DNA of 64,000 nucleotides. It comes from Turneriella sp. GTDB lineage: Bacteria; Spirochaetota; Leptospiria; Turneriellales; Turneriellaceae. The position numbers and the translations under genes are program-made. The notes beneath the pieces are model-generated. The model was not told the origin of the DNA. It was given only the letters and a program-made list of their open reading frames with translations, and did not search any database. This document shows positions 35,297 through 43,788 of the stretch, one piece after another. The DNA lies in the NCBI GenBank assembly GCA_019186965.1, contig JABARV010000010.1, positions 124,001-188,000 of the forward strand, read 5' to 3'. The first letter of the stretch is position 1. Every line of letters begins with the position of its first letter.

Positions 35297-36820
35297 ATGG
35301 AACGATTTAGCCGCCTCGATTGGGTTTCTATTCTTCTTGCTGTAGGTGCAACGCTCATTGGGGTAATTGTTCTCTATGGTGGGGGGGTTACTGGGGAAGA
35401 CCTCGCAGTACGCAAAATTTATCTACTTGTTTTATGTGTTGTAGTGATGCTCGTTTTTGCAAATATCAATTACCAGCTTTTGGGATCGTATGCTCCCATC
35501 ATTTATGCAGTTGGTCTTTTAGTTTTAATCCTTGTGCTGGTTCCCTTTATTGGAAAACAAGTTAAAGGCGCTCGTTCGTGGATTCGTATCGGTGGGTTTG
35601 GTTTGCAACCAGCAGAATTTATGAAACTTGTTATGGTTATTGTTTTGAGTAAGTACCTTGTCCTTCGTGAATCAGAAATTGGAAAGCTTAAAGAATTAAT
35701 TCTTCCTACGATTTTAGTAGCAATCCCAAGCCTGCTCATTGCAGCCCAACCCGATTTGGGTGGGGCTGTGATGTTTATGTCTATCCTCTTTAGTATGCTT
35801 TTTATTGGTGGCGCTAATACAGCGGTGCTTTTTGGATTTGCTATCATTAGCTTTGTCGCCGTTTTCACGCCGATGTTTCTTGAATATGAAAGGTATATCA
35901 TTGTCGACGACATCTATAACGCTTTGCGCGACACGCATTTTCGTTTAGCAGATGCTGTGCGGATTTTAAGCTTTGAAGTTTGGGAAGTTGCGGAAAATAT
36001 TTCTTACCAAACGCGATTAGTCCAAGATAAAACTCTTGTAGCATGGGCAAAAGAAACACTATCGCAAGGAGACAATCTGCGTGTATTTTGGCAAACAGCA
36101 GCGGATATTGAAAAAAATTCTCCCAACTTTTTGCGCGATATGCTACGAAACTCAACCGTTATGATTTCCATCGGGCTTACAGGTATATTTTTTTATGGGT
36201 TGGGTTTTTTGGGAAATTTTATGACTGGTTCGCGTTGGATGAAACGGGTGGGTAATATTGCGCTTATTATTGGGCTTGCGTTTGGGCTTGGGTTTACATT
36301 TAACAAATTCGTGAATTTTAAGCCGCACCAGGTAATCCGCATCGTTTCATTTGTAAACCCCGATAAATTCCAAAAGGGAGCAGGGTACCAATTGCGCCAT
36401 TCGCTAATTACTGTTGGCTCTGGAAAATTCGCTGGCAAAGGTTTGTTCCAAGGTGATATGTCAAAAGGAGAAACCCCTTTCTTGCCAGAATGGTATAACG
36501 ATTTTATTTTTTCTGTCGTCGGCGAACAGTTAGGTTTTTGGGGCGCGGGGCTTTTGCTCTTGCTGCTTTTTGGTTTAGTTTTACGCGCTATCAACATAGC
36601 TGTAACTTCAAAAGATGATTTTGGGGCGATGCTTGCTTCAGGAATTGCACTTATCTTCTTTTTGCACGTCTTTATCAACATTGGGATTTCGTTAGGGCTA
36701 CTACCAGTAACAGGAATTCCTTTGAGTTTTGTAAGTTATGGTGGCTCCCACATGCTTTTGTGCTATATCTGCTTGGGAATACTTATCAATATTTACAGGC
36801 GCAGATTTATTAACGCGTAA
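35297..36820 (+). CDS. rodA: RodA peptidoglycan glycosyltransferase with a long central insertion
   Basis: A 507-residue SEDS-family glycan polymerase, partner of PBP2. Family blocks: GARSWIRIGGFGLQPAEFMKL, AAQPDLGGAVMF, PDKFQKGAGYQLRHSLITVGSGKFAGKG, FLPEWYNDFIFSVVGEQLG and GIPLSFVSYGGSHML. Common RodA proteins have about 370-430 residues. Here about 130-150 extra residues lie between TPMFLEYERYI and FKPHQVIRIVSFVNP; they are charged at first and then hold one or two more hydrophobic helices. The frame is open throughout, so this is not an assembly artefact of a frameshift kind. It is the last gene of the operon. Confidence 0.93.
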   Translation: MERFSRLDWVSILLAVGATLIGVIVLYGGGVTGEDLAVRKIYLLVLCVVVMLVFANINYQLLGSYAPIIYAVGLLVLILVLVPFIGKQVKGARSWIRIGGFGLQPAEFMKLVMVIVLSKYLVLRESEIGKLKELILPTILVAIPSLLIAAQPDLGGAVMFMSILFSMLFIGGANTAVLFGFAIISFVAVFTPMFLEYERYIIVDDIYNALRDTHFRLADAVRILSFEVWEVAENISYQTRLVQDKTLVAWAKETLSQGDNLRVFWQTAADIEKNSPNFLRDMLRNSTVMISIGLTGIFFYGLGFLGNFMTGSRWMKRVGNIALIIGLAFGLGFTFNKFVNFKPHQVIRIVSFVNPDKFQKGAGYQLRHSLITVGSGKFAGKGLFQGDMSKGETPFLPEWYNDFIFSVVGEQLGFWGAGLLLLLLFGLVLRAINIAVTSKDDFGAMLASGIALIFFLHVFINIGISLGLLPVTGIPLSFVSYGGSHMLLCYICLGILINIYRRRFINA

Positions 36821-36849
36821 AAGACAGTATTTTTTCAAAATTTCTCACT

Positions 36850-36985
36850 TTTTTGAAAAAATCGTGATTTTTTTACTTAAATCACTCGCGGGGATAGTTA
36901 TCCTTTAATGTGACATAATAAGAGGTAGTTATCCCCTAATGTGACATAATAAGAGGTAGTTATCCCCTAATGTGACATAATCTAA
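36850..36985 (+). repeat. Dispersed head-iteron-tail repeat, cluster C
   Basis: Directly after rodA comes the head (TGAAAAAATCGTGATTTTTT, ...CACTCGCG). Units then start at 36892, 36924 and 36955 (periods 32 and 31), reading GGTAGTTATCCCC then TAATGTGACATAATAAGA. The tail is different from those of clusters A and D. From 36990 to 37327 only a promoter-like site and an antitoxin-like remnant are visible. Confidence 0.85.
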
Positions 36986-37097
36986 ATTCATGACGGGTCT
37001 GTCTAAAAAATTGCTAGTTTGCTAAAAGTGTGGGGGCAGTGGTTCTGCGCATAGTTAGATTTTTATAAATTCTAAAAAGAACTTTACCAAAAGAAAC

Positions 37098-37126
37098 TTG
37101 ACAATACGACGCATATGTTATAGTAT
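37098..37126 (+). promoter_or_regulatory. Promoter-like site upstream of antitoxin remnant
   Basis: TTGACA at 37098-37103 is followed after 17 bases by TAGTAT (37121-37126). The predicted start of transcription falls at the GTG at 37133. TATAGT at 37119 with a 15-base spacer is an alternative. Confidence 0.45.
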
Positions 37127-37132
37127 ACGTGT

Positions 37133-37270
37133 GTGCCACAAGTATCGCTCTATCTTGATAACAGGACCTTTTGCGAACTTCAGAGAACAAGACACCATGT
37201 TTTGCTTCCCATACGGCTGGTCGCAAAATTCTGGAAGCATTCTTATCTATGTTGTGCAGCGGCAGGCGTG
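37133..37270 (+). pseudogene. Frameshifted ribbon-helix-helix-like antitoxin remnant
   Basis: GTG 37133 starts MPQVSLYLDNRTFCELQ, resembling the first strand and helix of small ribbon-helix-helix antitoxins of the form MPQVSLY.D..T. The frame then loses sense. A neighbouring frame reads ENKTPCFASHTAGRKILEAF, which could be the second half after a shift near 37180. No toxin gene follows. The identification rests on a short stretch only. Confidence 0.35.
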
Positions 37271-37327
37271 CAATGTTATCGCGATGACGCCCATGAGACA
37301 GATCCGAGAATGTAGTTTGCTCGTTGT

Positions 37328-37735
37328 TTAAGAAAACATGTGGGTTGCGGTTGCAGCCGTTAAAAGAAACGCGGCAGTCCCCAAGGCATCCACAACAAAC
37401 CCGAGCTTTTGCTTCTTTAAGATGGCAATAGTACCCAAGATACAAGCAATGCCCGCTAAGGCGAAGACCAGAAACACAGAAATATCTCTTGCATTTCTAT
37501 ACTTATTTGCTGCGTCCATGATCTTGTCGCTCTCTTTCTTGATATTGGCAATTTTCGCTTGCACGTTTGCCGTCGCGGCGGCGGGGCTGTTTTCAAGGTC
37601 TAGTTTCAAACTATATAGCGCCTGATTAGCATTTAGTGCCCCTTTCGCTTTGGGTACGAGTCCAAAAGCGACATAAAGACTCAAAACCATTGCACCCACA
37701 GCACAGAGAAGGCCAATAACAGTCAATTTTTTCAT
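37328..37735 (-). CDS. Small membrane protein, unknown function
   Basis: A 135-residue protein with an N-terminal helix or signal anchor (LTVIGLLCAVGAMVLSLYVAFGLV), a polar helical middle likely to be coiled (ALYSLKLDLENSPAAATANVQAKIANIKKESDKI), and two further hydrophobic helices (ISVFLVFALAGIACILGTIAIL, GFVVDALGTAAFLLTAATATHMF). No family was recognised. Sensible membrane topology and ATG 37735 support coding, but no ribosome site is seen and the surroundings are full of remnants. Confidence 0.55.
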   Translation of the reverse strand: MKKLTVIGLLCAVGAMVLSLYVAFGLVPKAKGALNANQALYSLKLDLENSPAAATANVQAKIANIKKESDKIMDAANKYRNARDISVFLVFALAGIACILGTIAILKKQKLGFVVDALGTAAFLLTAATATHMFS

Positions 37736-37851
37736 GAAGCATCGTTTGCAAACGCGTTGGTGACGTCACGCGAAAATAGCTATTTTACAATATCACCGTC
37801 AAAGTCTGCACGTTGCACCTGGTAAAAGACCTGCACGCCGAGACTTAACAC

Positions 37852-38017
37852 TAACAGACTGTTGAAAAACAGCCCATATAGCAGGGTGTTGAGCCGAGCA
37901 CAGCCGTAGACAGGCCATTTATGGCCGTTTTGCGAGGGGTTGCTAAGGGCAACCCCGGTCGCTGACTCGACTCGGCGAGCGTCTGCGGTGCGCACGGCAT
38001 TTTTCAACACCCTGTTA
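37852..38017. repeat. MITE-like palindromic element, about 166 bp
   Basis: TAACAGACTGTTGAAAAA at the left is repeated inverted, with two mismatches, as TTTTTCAACACCCTGTTA at the right. The interior is full of smaller hairpins (GGCCATTTATGGCC; GGGGTTGCTAAGGGCAACCCC; GCCGAG with CTCGGC) and has no coding sense. It runs directly into a histidine-kinase fragment at its right end. Confidence 0.7.
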
Positions 38018-38119
38018 GAAGCAATCTTCGAAGAATACGAACAGGCCAGCGAAATCACGGCTGAACAATATGGAGGTACGGGTCTCGGCCTACCCATATC
38101 CCAAAAAATTAGCGGCCGG
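38012..38119 (+). pseudogene. Histidine-kinase ATP-lid fragment
   Basis: About 35 residues read LLEAIFEEYEQASEITAEQY then GGTGLGLPISQKISG. This is the F and G2 boxes of a hybrid-type histidine kinase (normally IFEPFEQA...GGTGLGLAI). Nothing else of the kinase is present; a MITE borders it on the left and a different gene follows on the right. Confidence 0.75.
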
Positions 38120-38191
38120 ATATCCCCCCTTGATACGTCAAATATTTTGCTGATTGATACCACCCAACAAACAGAAAAAACTGGAGGACGA

Positions 38192-38668
38192 ATGAAAAAA
38201 CTCACAATTTCACTCATGGGCCTGATGCTGGCCTCGCTATACGCGCAGGATGCCAAGATCGCAGAGAAAGACGTACCGAAAAAAGTCGTCGCCGCGCGCA
38301 ACAAAAAGGCAGCGGTGCTGAAGAACAAGAACACGACGTGGAGCAAGAACGCCGCGGGCGAGTTCGTTGCCGAGCTGAAGATAGGGGGAAATCCTGATGA
38401 AGAAACACCGCCCGACCAGACGCTGACCGCTCGCTTCAAAGAAGACGGCACATGGATTGAAACCGAAAACGTGCTTTCGCCATACAACGAAACAGTCAAA
38501 AAGAAGATTGTGCCCAAAAATATTCAGAAGGCATGCGCCAAACTTGCGGGCGACGGACCATTTATGCCAGGTGGGGTGACCGTGAAACAGACTCCCGCCG
38601 GGCTTACCGTCGAAGCCTCGTGTGGTGACCGGGTGACCTTCAACAAGAAAGGCAAAGTAGTAAAGTAG
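38192..38668 (+). CDS. Secreted PepSY-like protein
   Basis: A 158-residue exported protein: a signal peptide ends at SLYAQ, and the mature part is Lys-rich. The pattern NTTWSKNAAGEFVAELKIGG then LTARFKEDGTWIETENVL resembles the PepSY-like fold of small periplasmic proteins. GGAGG lies six bases before ATG 38192, which decides the start; the open frame further upstream is the kinase fragment. It is the only clearly healthy gene between 36.8 and 39.1 kb. The function is unknown. Confidence 0.7.
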   Translation: MKKLTISLMGLMLASLYAQDAKIAEKDVPKKVVAARNKKAAVLKNKNTTWSKNAAGEFVAELKIGGNPDEETPPDQTLTARFKEDGTWIETENVLSPYNETVKKKIVPKNIQKACAKLAGDGPFMPGGVTVKQTPAGLTVEASCGDRVTFNKKGKVVK

Positions 38669-38696
38669 TCTCAGGCCCTACCAGGGCTGCGACTAC
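38665..38696 (+). terminator. Hairpin at the end of the PepSY-like gene
   Basis: GTAGTCTCAGGCCCT pairs with AGGGCTGCGACTAC around ACC, with one or two mismatches. The stem begins at the stop codon. No T-run follows, so termination is only likely. The gap to 39174 holds a MITE and no gene. Confidence 0.5.
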
Positions 38697-38771
38697 GTCA
38701 TACGCCGCAAGGCGATCACACTCTTTTAAGTATAAAGACATCATAGCCGGCCACCGTAAGTTGAACTGTGA

Positions 38772-38890
38772 GGGGCTGTCTAAAAAGGGTAAATTTAAGG
38801 CTTATTTTGCGTGCGTAGCACGCAAAATAAGCTAATTTTCGCCCTTTTAGGTTGTTCAATAGCCGCGTAAGCGGCCTATTGGACAACCCC
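38772..38890. repeat. 119-bp palindromic MITE-like element, full copy
   Basis: The ends are GGGGCTGTCTAAAAAGGG and, inverted, GGGGTTGTCC. Inside are two strong hairpins: GCTTATTTTGCGTGC with its perfect 15-bp complement at 38800-38832, and GGTTGTTCAATAGCCGC with its near-complement at 38850-38889. The right half recurs at 474-540. Further sites with TGTCTAAAA lie near 36992 and 60237. From 38891 to 39173 only another weak palindrome is seen (AGCCCGGGTTC near 38925 and GAACCCGGGC near 39043). Confidence 0.75.
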
Positions 38891-39173
38891 ATCGAGAATA
38901 GTAGTACGGTATTGATTCCGAGCTAGCCCGGGTTCTTTAATAGGGGAAAGGAGAACAAGATGAATAAGATCGGACGGAGGTGGCGACCTGAAGGCATTCC
39001 ACTCGTCAAAAAGAGAAGCGTATCGCCTTATATAGCCCTGAACCCGGGCGAAGGGCGAAGAAAAAACATAGTAAATTTTCGACTTTTTAGACAATCTCGA
39101 TAAGACACAAAATCGATTGCCGTTCCTAACGAAAATCTGATTGCCAAACGTGCTTTGTTTTCTTCTAAGACGC

Positions 39174-39971
39174 ATGGTTTACAGACGCCCCAAAAAACAG
39201 CGGGTACGCTGGCTGATTATTCCACTGAGCCTGCTCACCATGTTTCCCTCCGAACCGCCCGAAGCCTGCACAGGCAAAAGCAATCCAAATCTGCTCAGAC
39301 AGTTTACAACCTCGACTTTAGAAAATTTGATGAGCTATACAGAAGATGACGCGTGGCACAAAGAGGGAAGCTGGGAAAATTGGGCAAGCTCGACACTCAA
39401 AGCTGACGGTTCTGCACCAAAAGCGCCGAAGGGGACAAACCAGGGAGAAAATCGCTTCCCGGAAAATTTCACATGGAGTTGTATGTACTGCGTTGCTTCT
39501 CTTTTTGATAAAAGGACAGATACGGCTTGGTCAGAAGCAATCGATGGCGACGGCGTGGGTCAAATTGCGCTCATTCCAGTTAAATACTTTTCCAAAGGTA
39601 AACGGAAATCCGCAACATTAAAAATATTCAACGGCTTTGGAAGATCAAAAAGAATCTGGCAAAACAATAATCGGGTCAAAGAGATGGTTCTGCATATCGC
39701 GAGCGCGAAGGCTGCTGGTGTGGAGTACTGGACAAACTATTCAAGTATAGAGCACAAGTGCAAAATTCCGGTAACCTTAAAAGATCATTATGGCTACCAA
39801 ACCATACCCATCCCCCTGAGCCGTTGTAACTGGAATGTGCAATTTTCACAGGAAGAGTATGATATGGGCGCCGGACTGACAGAATCGCTCATTATCGGCC
39901 TTGAAATAGTTTCAGTTTATCCCGGTGAAAAGTATAAAGACACCCTAATTTCCGAGGTGGACTTTTACTGA
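39174..39971 (+). CDS. NADase-type glycan-binding (F5/8-like) domain protein
   Basis: About 265 residues. The C-terminal 170 match the discoidin-like NAD-glycohydrolase translocation / glycan-binding family: YCVASLFDKRTDTAWSEAIDGDGVGQIALI, LKIFNGFGRSKRIWQNNNRVKEMVLHI, and the last strand LIIGLEIVSVYPGEKYKDTLISEVDF. The N-terminus has a Lys/Arg-rich start and a hydrophobic stretch (WLIIPLSLLTMF), a likely signal peptide, so the protein is probably exported. ATG 39174 is preferred to TTG 39141. There is no strong ribosome site. It is followed by the start-less giant-protein fragment. Confidence 0.65.
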   Translation: MVYRRPKKQRVRWLIIPLSLLTMFPSEPPEACTGKSNPNLLRQFTTSTLENLMSYTEDDAWHKEGSWENWASSTLKADGSAPKAPKGTNQGENRFPENFTWSCMYCVASLFDKRTDTAWSEAIDGDGVGQIALIPVKYFSKGKRKSATLKIFNGFGRSKRIWQNNNRVKEMVLHIASAKAAGVEYWTNYSSIEHKCKIPVTLKDHYGYQTIPIPLSRCNWNVQFSQEEYDMGAGLTESLIIGLEIVSVYPGEKYKDTLISEVDFY

Positions 39972-40004
39972 AAAATCCATTGTAGTTTCGCCCGGCAAAG
40001 CGGC

Positions 40005-41972
40005 GTGCAACGCCGTCAGGCCGGCGGCGGCATCGCGACGAGTCTTGCGACTGCGGGCTTTCAGACGATTGCGCAGACCGGCGCTGCGTTCGCGACGGGC
40101 GGCAACGGCTGGGGTACGCTCGTCATGGGAGTCATTCAGGGCGCGGGCGCGTTTGCCGGCAGCTTTCTGGGTGGTTTGGATTACGGACTCGGCAAAATCG
40201 GCAACGCGATCACCGGCGTCGCCGCGCAGCAGACGGTGAACTACGGCATGAGCGGTTTTCAGATGGACCCGAACAACGGCAACATTTCGTATAAAGGCCC
40301 GAGTCGCGGTGCCGGCATGAGCGCGTTAGTGCAAGGCGCGTTCGGTATGCTCGGTGCGGGCATGAATGCAGGTTATGGCATTCGCGGTACGCCGGCATCG
40401 ACCGTTTCGACAACATTCAACGCTGTTGGTGCCGGCATCCAGTTCAACGACGACGGCTCTCTGCAGAAAAACTACAACTGGGCCAAGGCCGGTACGTCAT
40501 TTGCGGCCAACATGGCGTCGACGGTGGCGTCGGGCTATGCGGGCAATTTTGCCAAGTCGGATTTAGTGGGTACTCAAGTCGGTCGCCTTGCCAACACCAT
40601 TACCGAAGCCGCGTTGGGCAATCAGGGCGCGTGGAACGCATACCAGCCGCAGGGCATCTTCAACACGCTCGGCACCTACGCCGGCGGCGAGCTGGCGAAA
40701 GCAGTCAACAACAGGAACACCGCACCTGACAAAGTACCGGTCGATCAGCAACCCTTCCGCGAGCTCTTGGGCGGCGGTGCTATCATCGCGACACGACGTC
40801 GCGAAGACAATCAGGACGAAGATGTGCTGGGCGGTATTTTGGAGGGATTCAAGACCATCGGGAAAGCGGGGTATGACGCGGGAGCAGCAACAGCAGGCGC
40901 CTTCTCTGCCGCAGCAAACTGGACAACGCAGAATATTTTGAATCCTATCGGGAATGCATTGAGTAGTGCGGCGAGTGCTGTAGGTTCAACGCTGAAGACA
41001 ATTGCCTTGGAAACAGGTGCTTTCTTTAAAGAACAAATCGGCCAACGACTCGCCAATCTAATCGAACATGGCAGTCTGCGCACTAACGCAGGGCTTGCAA
41101 AGCATACGGTAGATAGCGCCTTAGATATGACTGATCCGAATGCGGCAATGGAGTATTTAATCGCAGCAAAAGAGAAAGGTATTATTGGCGCGAAGGAAAT
41201 GGCCGAGGTACGCAATCGGCTCTTGTCGCGTGCCTCAGATGCGAAGAGAGAAGAAGAATCGGTGGCGATTCTTAGGACGACATTGGGCGGACAGCCAGAT
41301 ACAGGTGCAAGCCACGGGTTGCTCAAGAGCACCAGGTACGAGCTTGAAAAAAAGCGAACGGCGTTCTTAAAACTCCTTGAGGAGGAAAACGCAAGAGAGA
41401 CTAAACGAACTATTCCGGGTGCAGGCTTCACTCACGTGGGTCAGAAGAATGTTACGCTGGCTGATGGTTCCGTTGTTGATAATCACGGTGGCGACGTTAC
41501 CATTGTGGAAAGCGATCGGAAAGCTCAAAAAGATTTCTGGGCAATAGTTGGTAGTAATCAGTATCACTATAGCCCAAAATCAGATGATAAAAAATCAGGT
41601 GCATATGCTGCATATAAAACCGATCTTGGTGTTGGCAAACATGGCGAGTTTTACGCACCCAATGTTGAATTTCAGGTTTTAGATTATGGACACCATAAAG
41701 ATTGGGGGTCGTTTGTAAAAATTCAATATCAAGATGAGAACGGTGATTCAAGGAGTCTGTATCTAGCACATTTGACGGACATCAGTAAAACGATTGTGGA
41801 TGCGAAAGGCACAGGGAATAATTTACCTGCGGGCACATTTATGGGCTTTGCAAAACGACCTTTCGGCTTATCAGATGGGCCACACGTACATGTGACGAGT
41901 GAAGACAAAAACTATGATCGATATGATTATTTACCAATGTTGAAGTATGGACGCAAGTATGCGGACAGATAA
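40005..41972 (+). pseudogene. C-terminal part of a very large protein, ending in an M23-like domain
   Basis: 655 residues are open, but no proper start exists: GTG 40005 has no ribosome site and base composition jumps to GC-rich at about 39985. The first 270 residues are Gly/Ala-rich, hydrophobic segments (GFQTIAQTGAAFATGG) like internal parts of giant leptospiral structural proteins. The middle is helical (NPIGNALSSAASAVGSTLKTI; KREEESVAILRTTLG). The C-terminal 110 residues resemble a LytM/M23 barrel (SRSLYLAHLTDI, AGTFMGFA, LSDGPHVHVTSE). The HxH is kept but the usual HxxxD seems altered. The last 26 bases overlap the next gene. Confidence 0.55.
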
Positions 41973-42468
41973 ACTATCACGAATTACCATTCTGGTTCTG
42001 GTCACCATGGTGCCGTTAATTGCTCTCTTAGCTATTAAGAGAAGTGAACCATTGACCAGCGAGGAAAAAAAATCATTTAGCAATTTTCGAGAGGCAATCC
42101 AAGGTTGTCAAAGCAGCCAGTTAGTAAAATACCTGGATGAAGAATCTGTTTTTCAAGCTGGGGGTGCATATTTTTTTAATAAAGCAGAGAAAGCCAAGTT
42201 TCTTTCTGGAAACGGTATTTTCTACCACTTCCTCTGCGATTCAAAGTTTTTAAAAGATGATATGGGCGCTTACTACTGGGCCGAAGCAGGCTTTATTTCC
42301 TTAAAAGATGCCCTGAAAGTTGGAACTGAGTATGTCGAAGGGCGTTTGCGGGAAAAGGACAAGTTTTTTTTACAATTTCGAGTTGGTAAGAACAAATATT
42401 TCGTAAATTTTGAAATGAGTTCTACCGGGCTTATTGTGAAGCTGTTTGAAGTAGTATATTTGCCATGA
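41947..42468 (+). CDS. Membrane-anchored protein downstream of the M23-like module
   Basis: A 173-residue protein with one N-terminal helix (RITILVLVTMVPLIALLAIK) and a soluble domain of about 135 residues (FREAIQGCQSSQLVKYLDEES, GNGIFYHFLCDSKFLKDDMGAYYWAEAG). No family is recognised. Its start overlaps the end of the M23-like fragment, so the two were translated together. By position it could be an immunity-type partner of the upstream module, but that is inference only. The alternative ATG 41959 would shorten it by four residues. Confidence 0.6.
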   Translation: MDASMRTDKLSRITILVLVTMVPLIALLAIKRSEPLTSEEKKSFSNFREAIQGCQSSQLVKYLDEESVFQAGGAYFFNKAEKAKFLSGNGIFYHFLCDSKFLKDDMGAYYWAEAGFISLKDALKVGTEYVEGRLREKDKFFLQFRVGKNKYFVNFEMSSTGLIVKLFEVVYLP

Positions 42469-42506
42469 AGTCATTCTCTGCCGAGATATGCGTCTTTTAT
42501 TCCCTG

Positions 42507-42632
42507 CCGCGCGTCGCCACGGCGCACAACCGGGTTTACATGCCGGCGATGGTTCGACTGCGCTCACCAACCGCCTTCATGCCTGTCGGCACGACATGTA
42601 AACCGACGTTGATGCGCCATGGCGGTTTTTTT
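42507..42632. repeat. Long imperfect palindrome
   Basis: A left arm with CGCCACGGCGCACAACCGGG and TTTACATG is mirrored by CATGTAAACCGACGTTGATG and GCGCCATGGCGG, followed by seven T. The structure could end transcription of the upstream gene. It also reaches the end of the SH3 remnant on the other strand. Confidence 0.6.
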
Positions 42633-43206
42633 CTAGCTGAGTATTTTCCCGGCGCGCGTCCGGGCGGCTGTTGAATCGCCGGCGTCCTTGCCGGCTCTGT
42701 CGTCGCTTGCCGTCGCCGGCATCCGTTCCGGCGGCCCACCTGCTTCGGCCCGCAAATAATTGTGATTGGCATCCAAGATAAAGTAGGTATTGCCACACTG
42801 CCCAGAACAGTCAAGCGGTGGTTCATCTTTCGAACCGAAACAGACCTTTTGTATCTGATCTTTTAACGGTTTCTGTCCATCAATGGAAATGGGGCTGCCC
42901 GCGCTCAGAAAACTGCTGAAAGCATAACCTGTCTTGTCCTTCCAGCTGATCTGGAACCATTCACCTGTAACCTTACCTATTTTTTTCCTTTTTTCCTGAT
43001 TTATCAACTAGCTTGACTTCTTCTCCGTTAGGGATTATCATAATTTTCTTGCCTTTCGAAGATGCTGTGGCCCGCAGGTTCAAGCCGCCTTTGGCCACGA
43101 CCCAGTATGTTTCCCCTTCTTGAGCTGAAGCTCCCGCGCAGAGCAGCATCACACCGATGAGGCCAAGTAATCGGGCAGAATATACAGTTCTAAATAGCGA
43201 TGCCAT
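42633..43206 (-). pseudogene. Secreted SH3-domain protein with a frameshift in a poly-A run
   Basis: ATG 43206 opens a frame with a signal peptide (LIGVMLLCAGASAQ) and a bacterial SH3 start (YWVVAKGGLNLRATASSKGKKIMIIPNGEEVKLVDKSGK). It then hits a stop after seven A. Removing one A joins it to the second frame, which continues the domain (IGKVTGEWFQISWKDKTGYAFSSFLS) and then KVCFGSKDEPPLDCSGQCGNTYFILD. The last 35 residues run into palindromic repeat DNA and are probably not original. It may be a pseudogene, a phase-variable gene, or a one-base sequence error. Confidence 0.65.
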
Positions 43207-43322
43207 AGTAGCATGCCTGGAAAATCCCGATTACCCGACCACTTATTTAGTACTTAAGGAATTACTCGCCACTGAAACCTACTGAACCCAAGTTCACTCA
43301 GCTCAAGAGAACGATAACCGCG

Positions 43323-43527
43323 TTAGTCTGCTGTGGCTTTTTCTATCGCAACTGGTGTATTCTCCATTGCGCACTCCAAAGCTTGTGCCATTTCTTTAAG
43401 ATCGTTTTCACAATTATTCGAAGCAATGTCCGCCGCGATAACAAAGCCTTCGCTTGAAGCAACTTGCACATTGTGGTAGCCGCCAAAAACTTCTTTACAT
43501 TCCAAATATGGCGGGCTTGGTTGGCTC
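43323..43527 (-). pseudogene. IS1182-type transposase fragment
   Basis: About 65 residues match the middle of IS1182/IS5-like transposases: GGYHNVQVASSEGFVIAADIASNNCENDLKEMAQALE and IEKATADAGY-like text at the end, where the DDE Asp is expected. No other part of the element and no inverted ends are seen nearby. Confidence 0.7.
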
Positions 43528-43737
43528 ATGCGTACACGATACCTTTTTTTGTTATTTTGTTTTTTTAGTTTTATTTCTTGCAATAACTACAGGTTAAAGG
43601 ATAAGTTAGAAAAGCCGGGCGGTTTAGGTTTTAGCGGTGGTGGTTCTGGCATTTTGTCGATGGCGAGCGTACCGGGCGTTTTGAACTTTAGCCGCGGTTG
43701 GTCTGGTGTTGCGGACTCAGACCGTACAAGACAATAA
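43528..43737 (+). CDS. Short lipoprotein or lipoprotein fragment
   Basis: A 69-residue frame starts with a textbook lipoprotein signal (RTRYLFLLFCFFSFISC) followed by NNYRLKDKLEKPGG. This resembles the start of leptospiral lipoproteins that carry KDKLE.PG after the lipidated Cys and normally continue with a folded domain. Here it ends after a Gly/Ser-rich stretch. The upstream DNA is transposase remnant, so no promoter is obvious. It may be a truncated gene. Confidence 0.5.
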   Translation: MRTRYLFLLFCFFSFISCNNYRLKDKLEKPGGLGFSGGGSGILSMASVPGVLNFSRGWSGVADSDRTRQ

Positions 43738-43788
43738 TAGCGCCTGAAAAAACGTAAGTACATCCACACAAAATACCGATAATAGAAT

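Noticed and set aside
37014-37445. Minus-strand open frame of 143 codons
   Set aside because: The translation is Cys/Arg-rich without a start signal, and it overlaps both the antitoxin-like text and the small membrane protein gene.
40045-40941. Several Arg-rich frames within the giant-protein fragment
   Set aside because: They are shifted readings of GC-rich coding DNA with no ribosome sites and no protein-like pattern.
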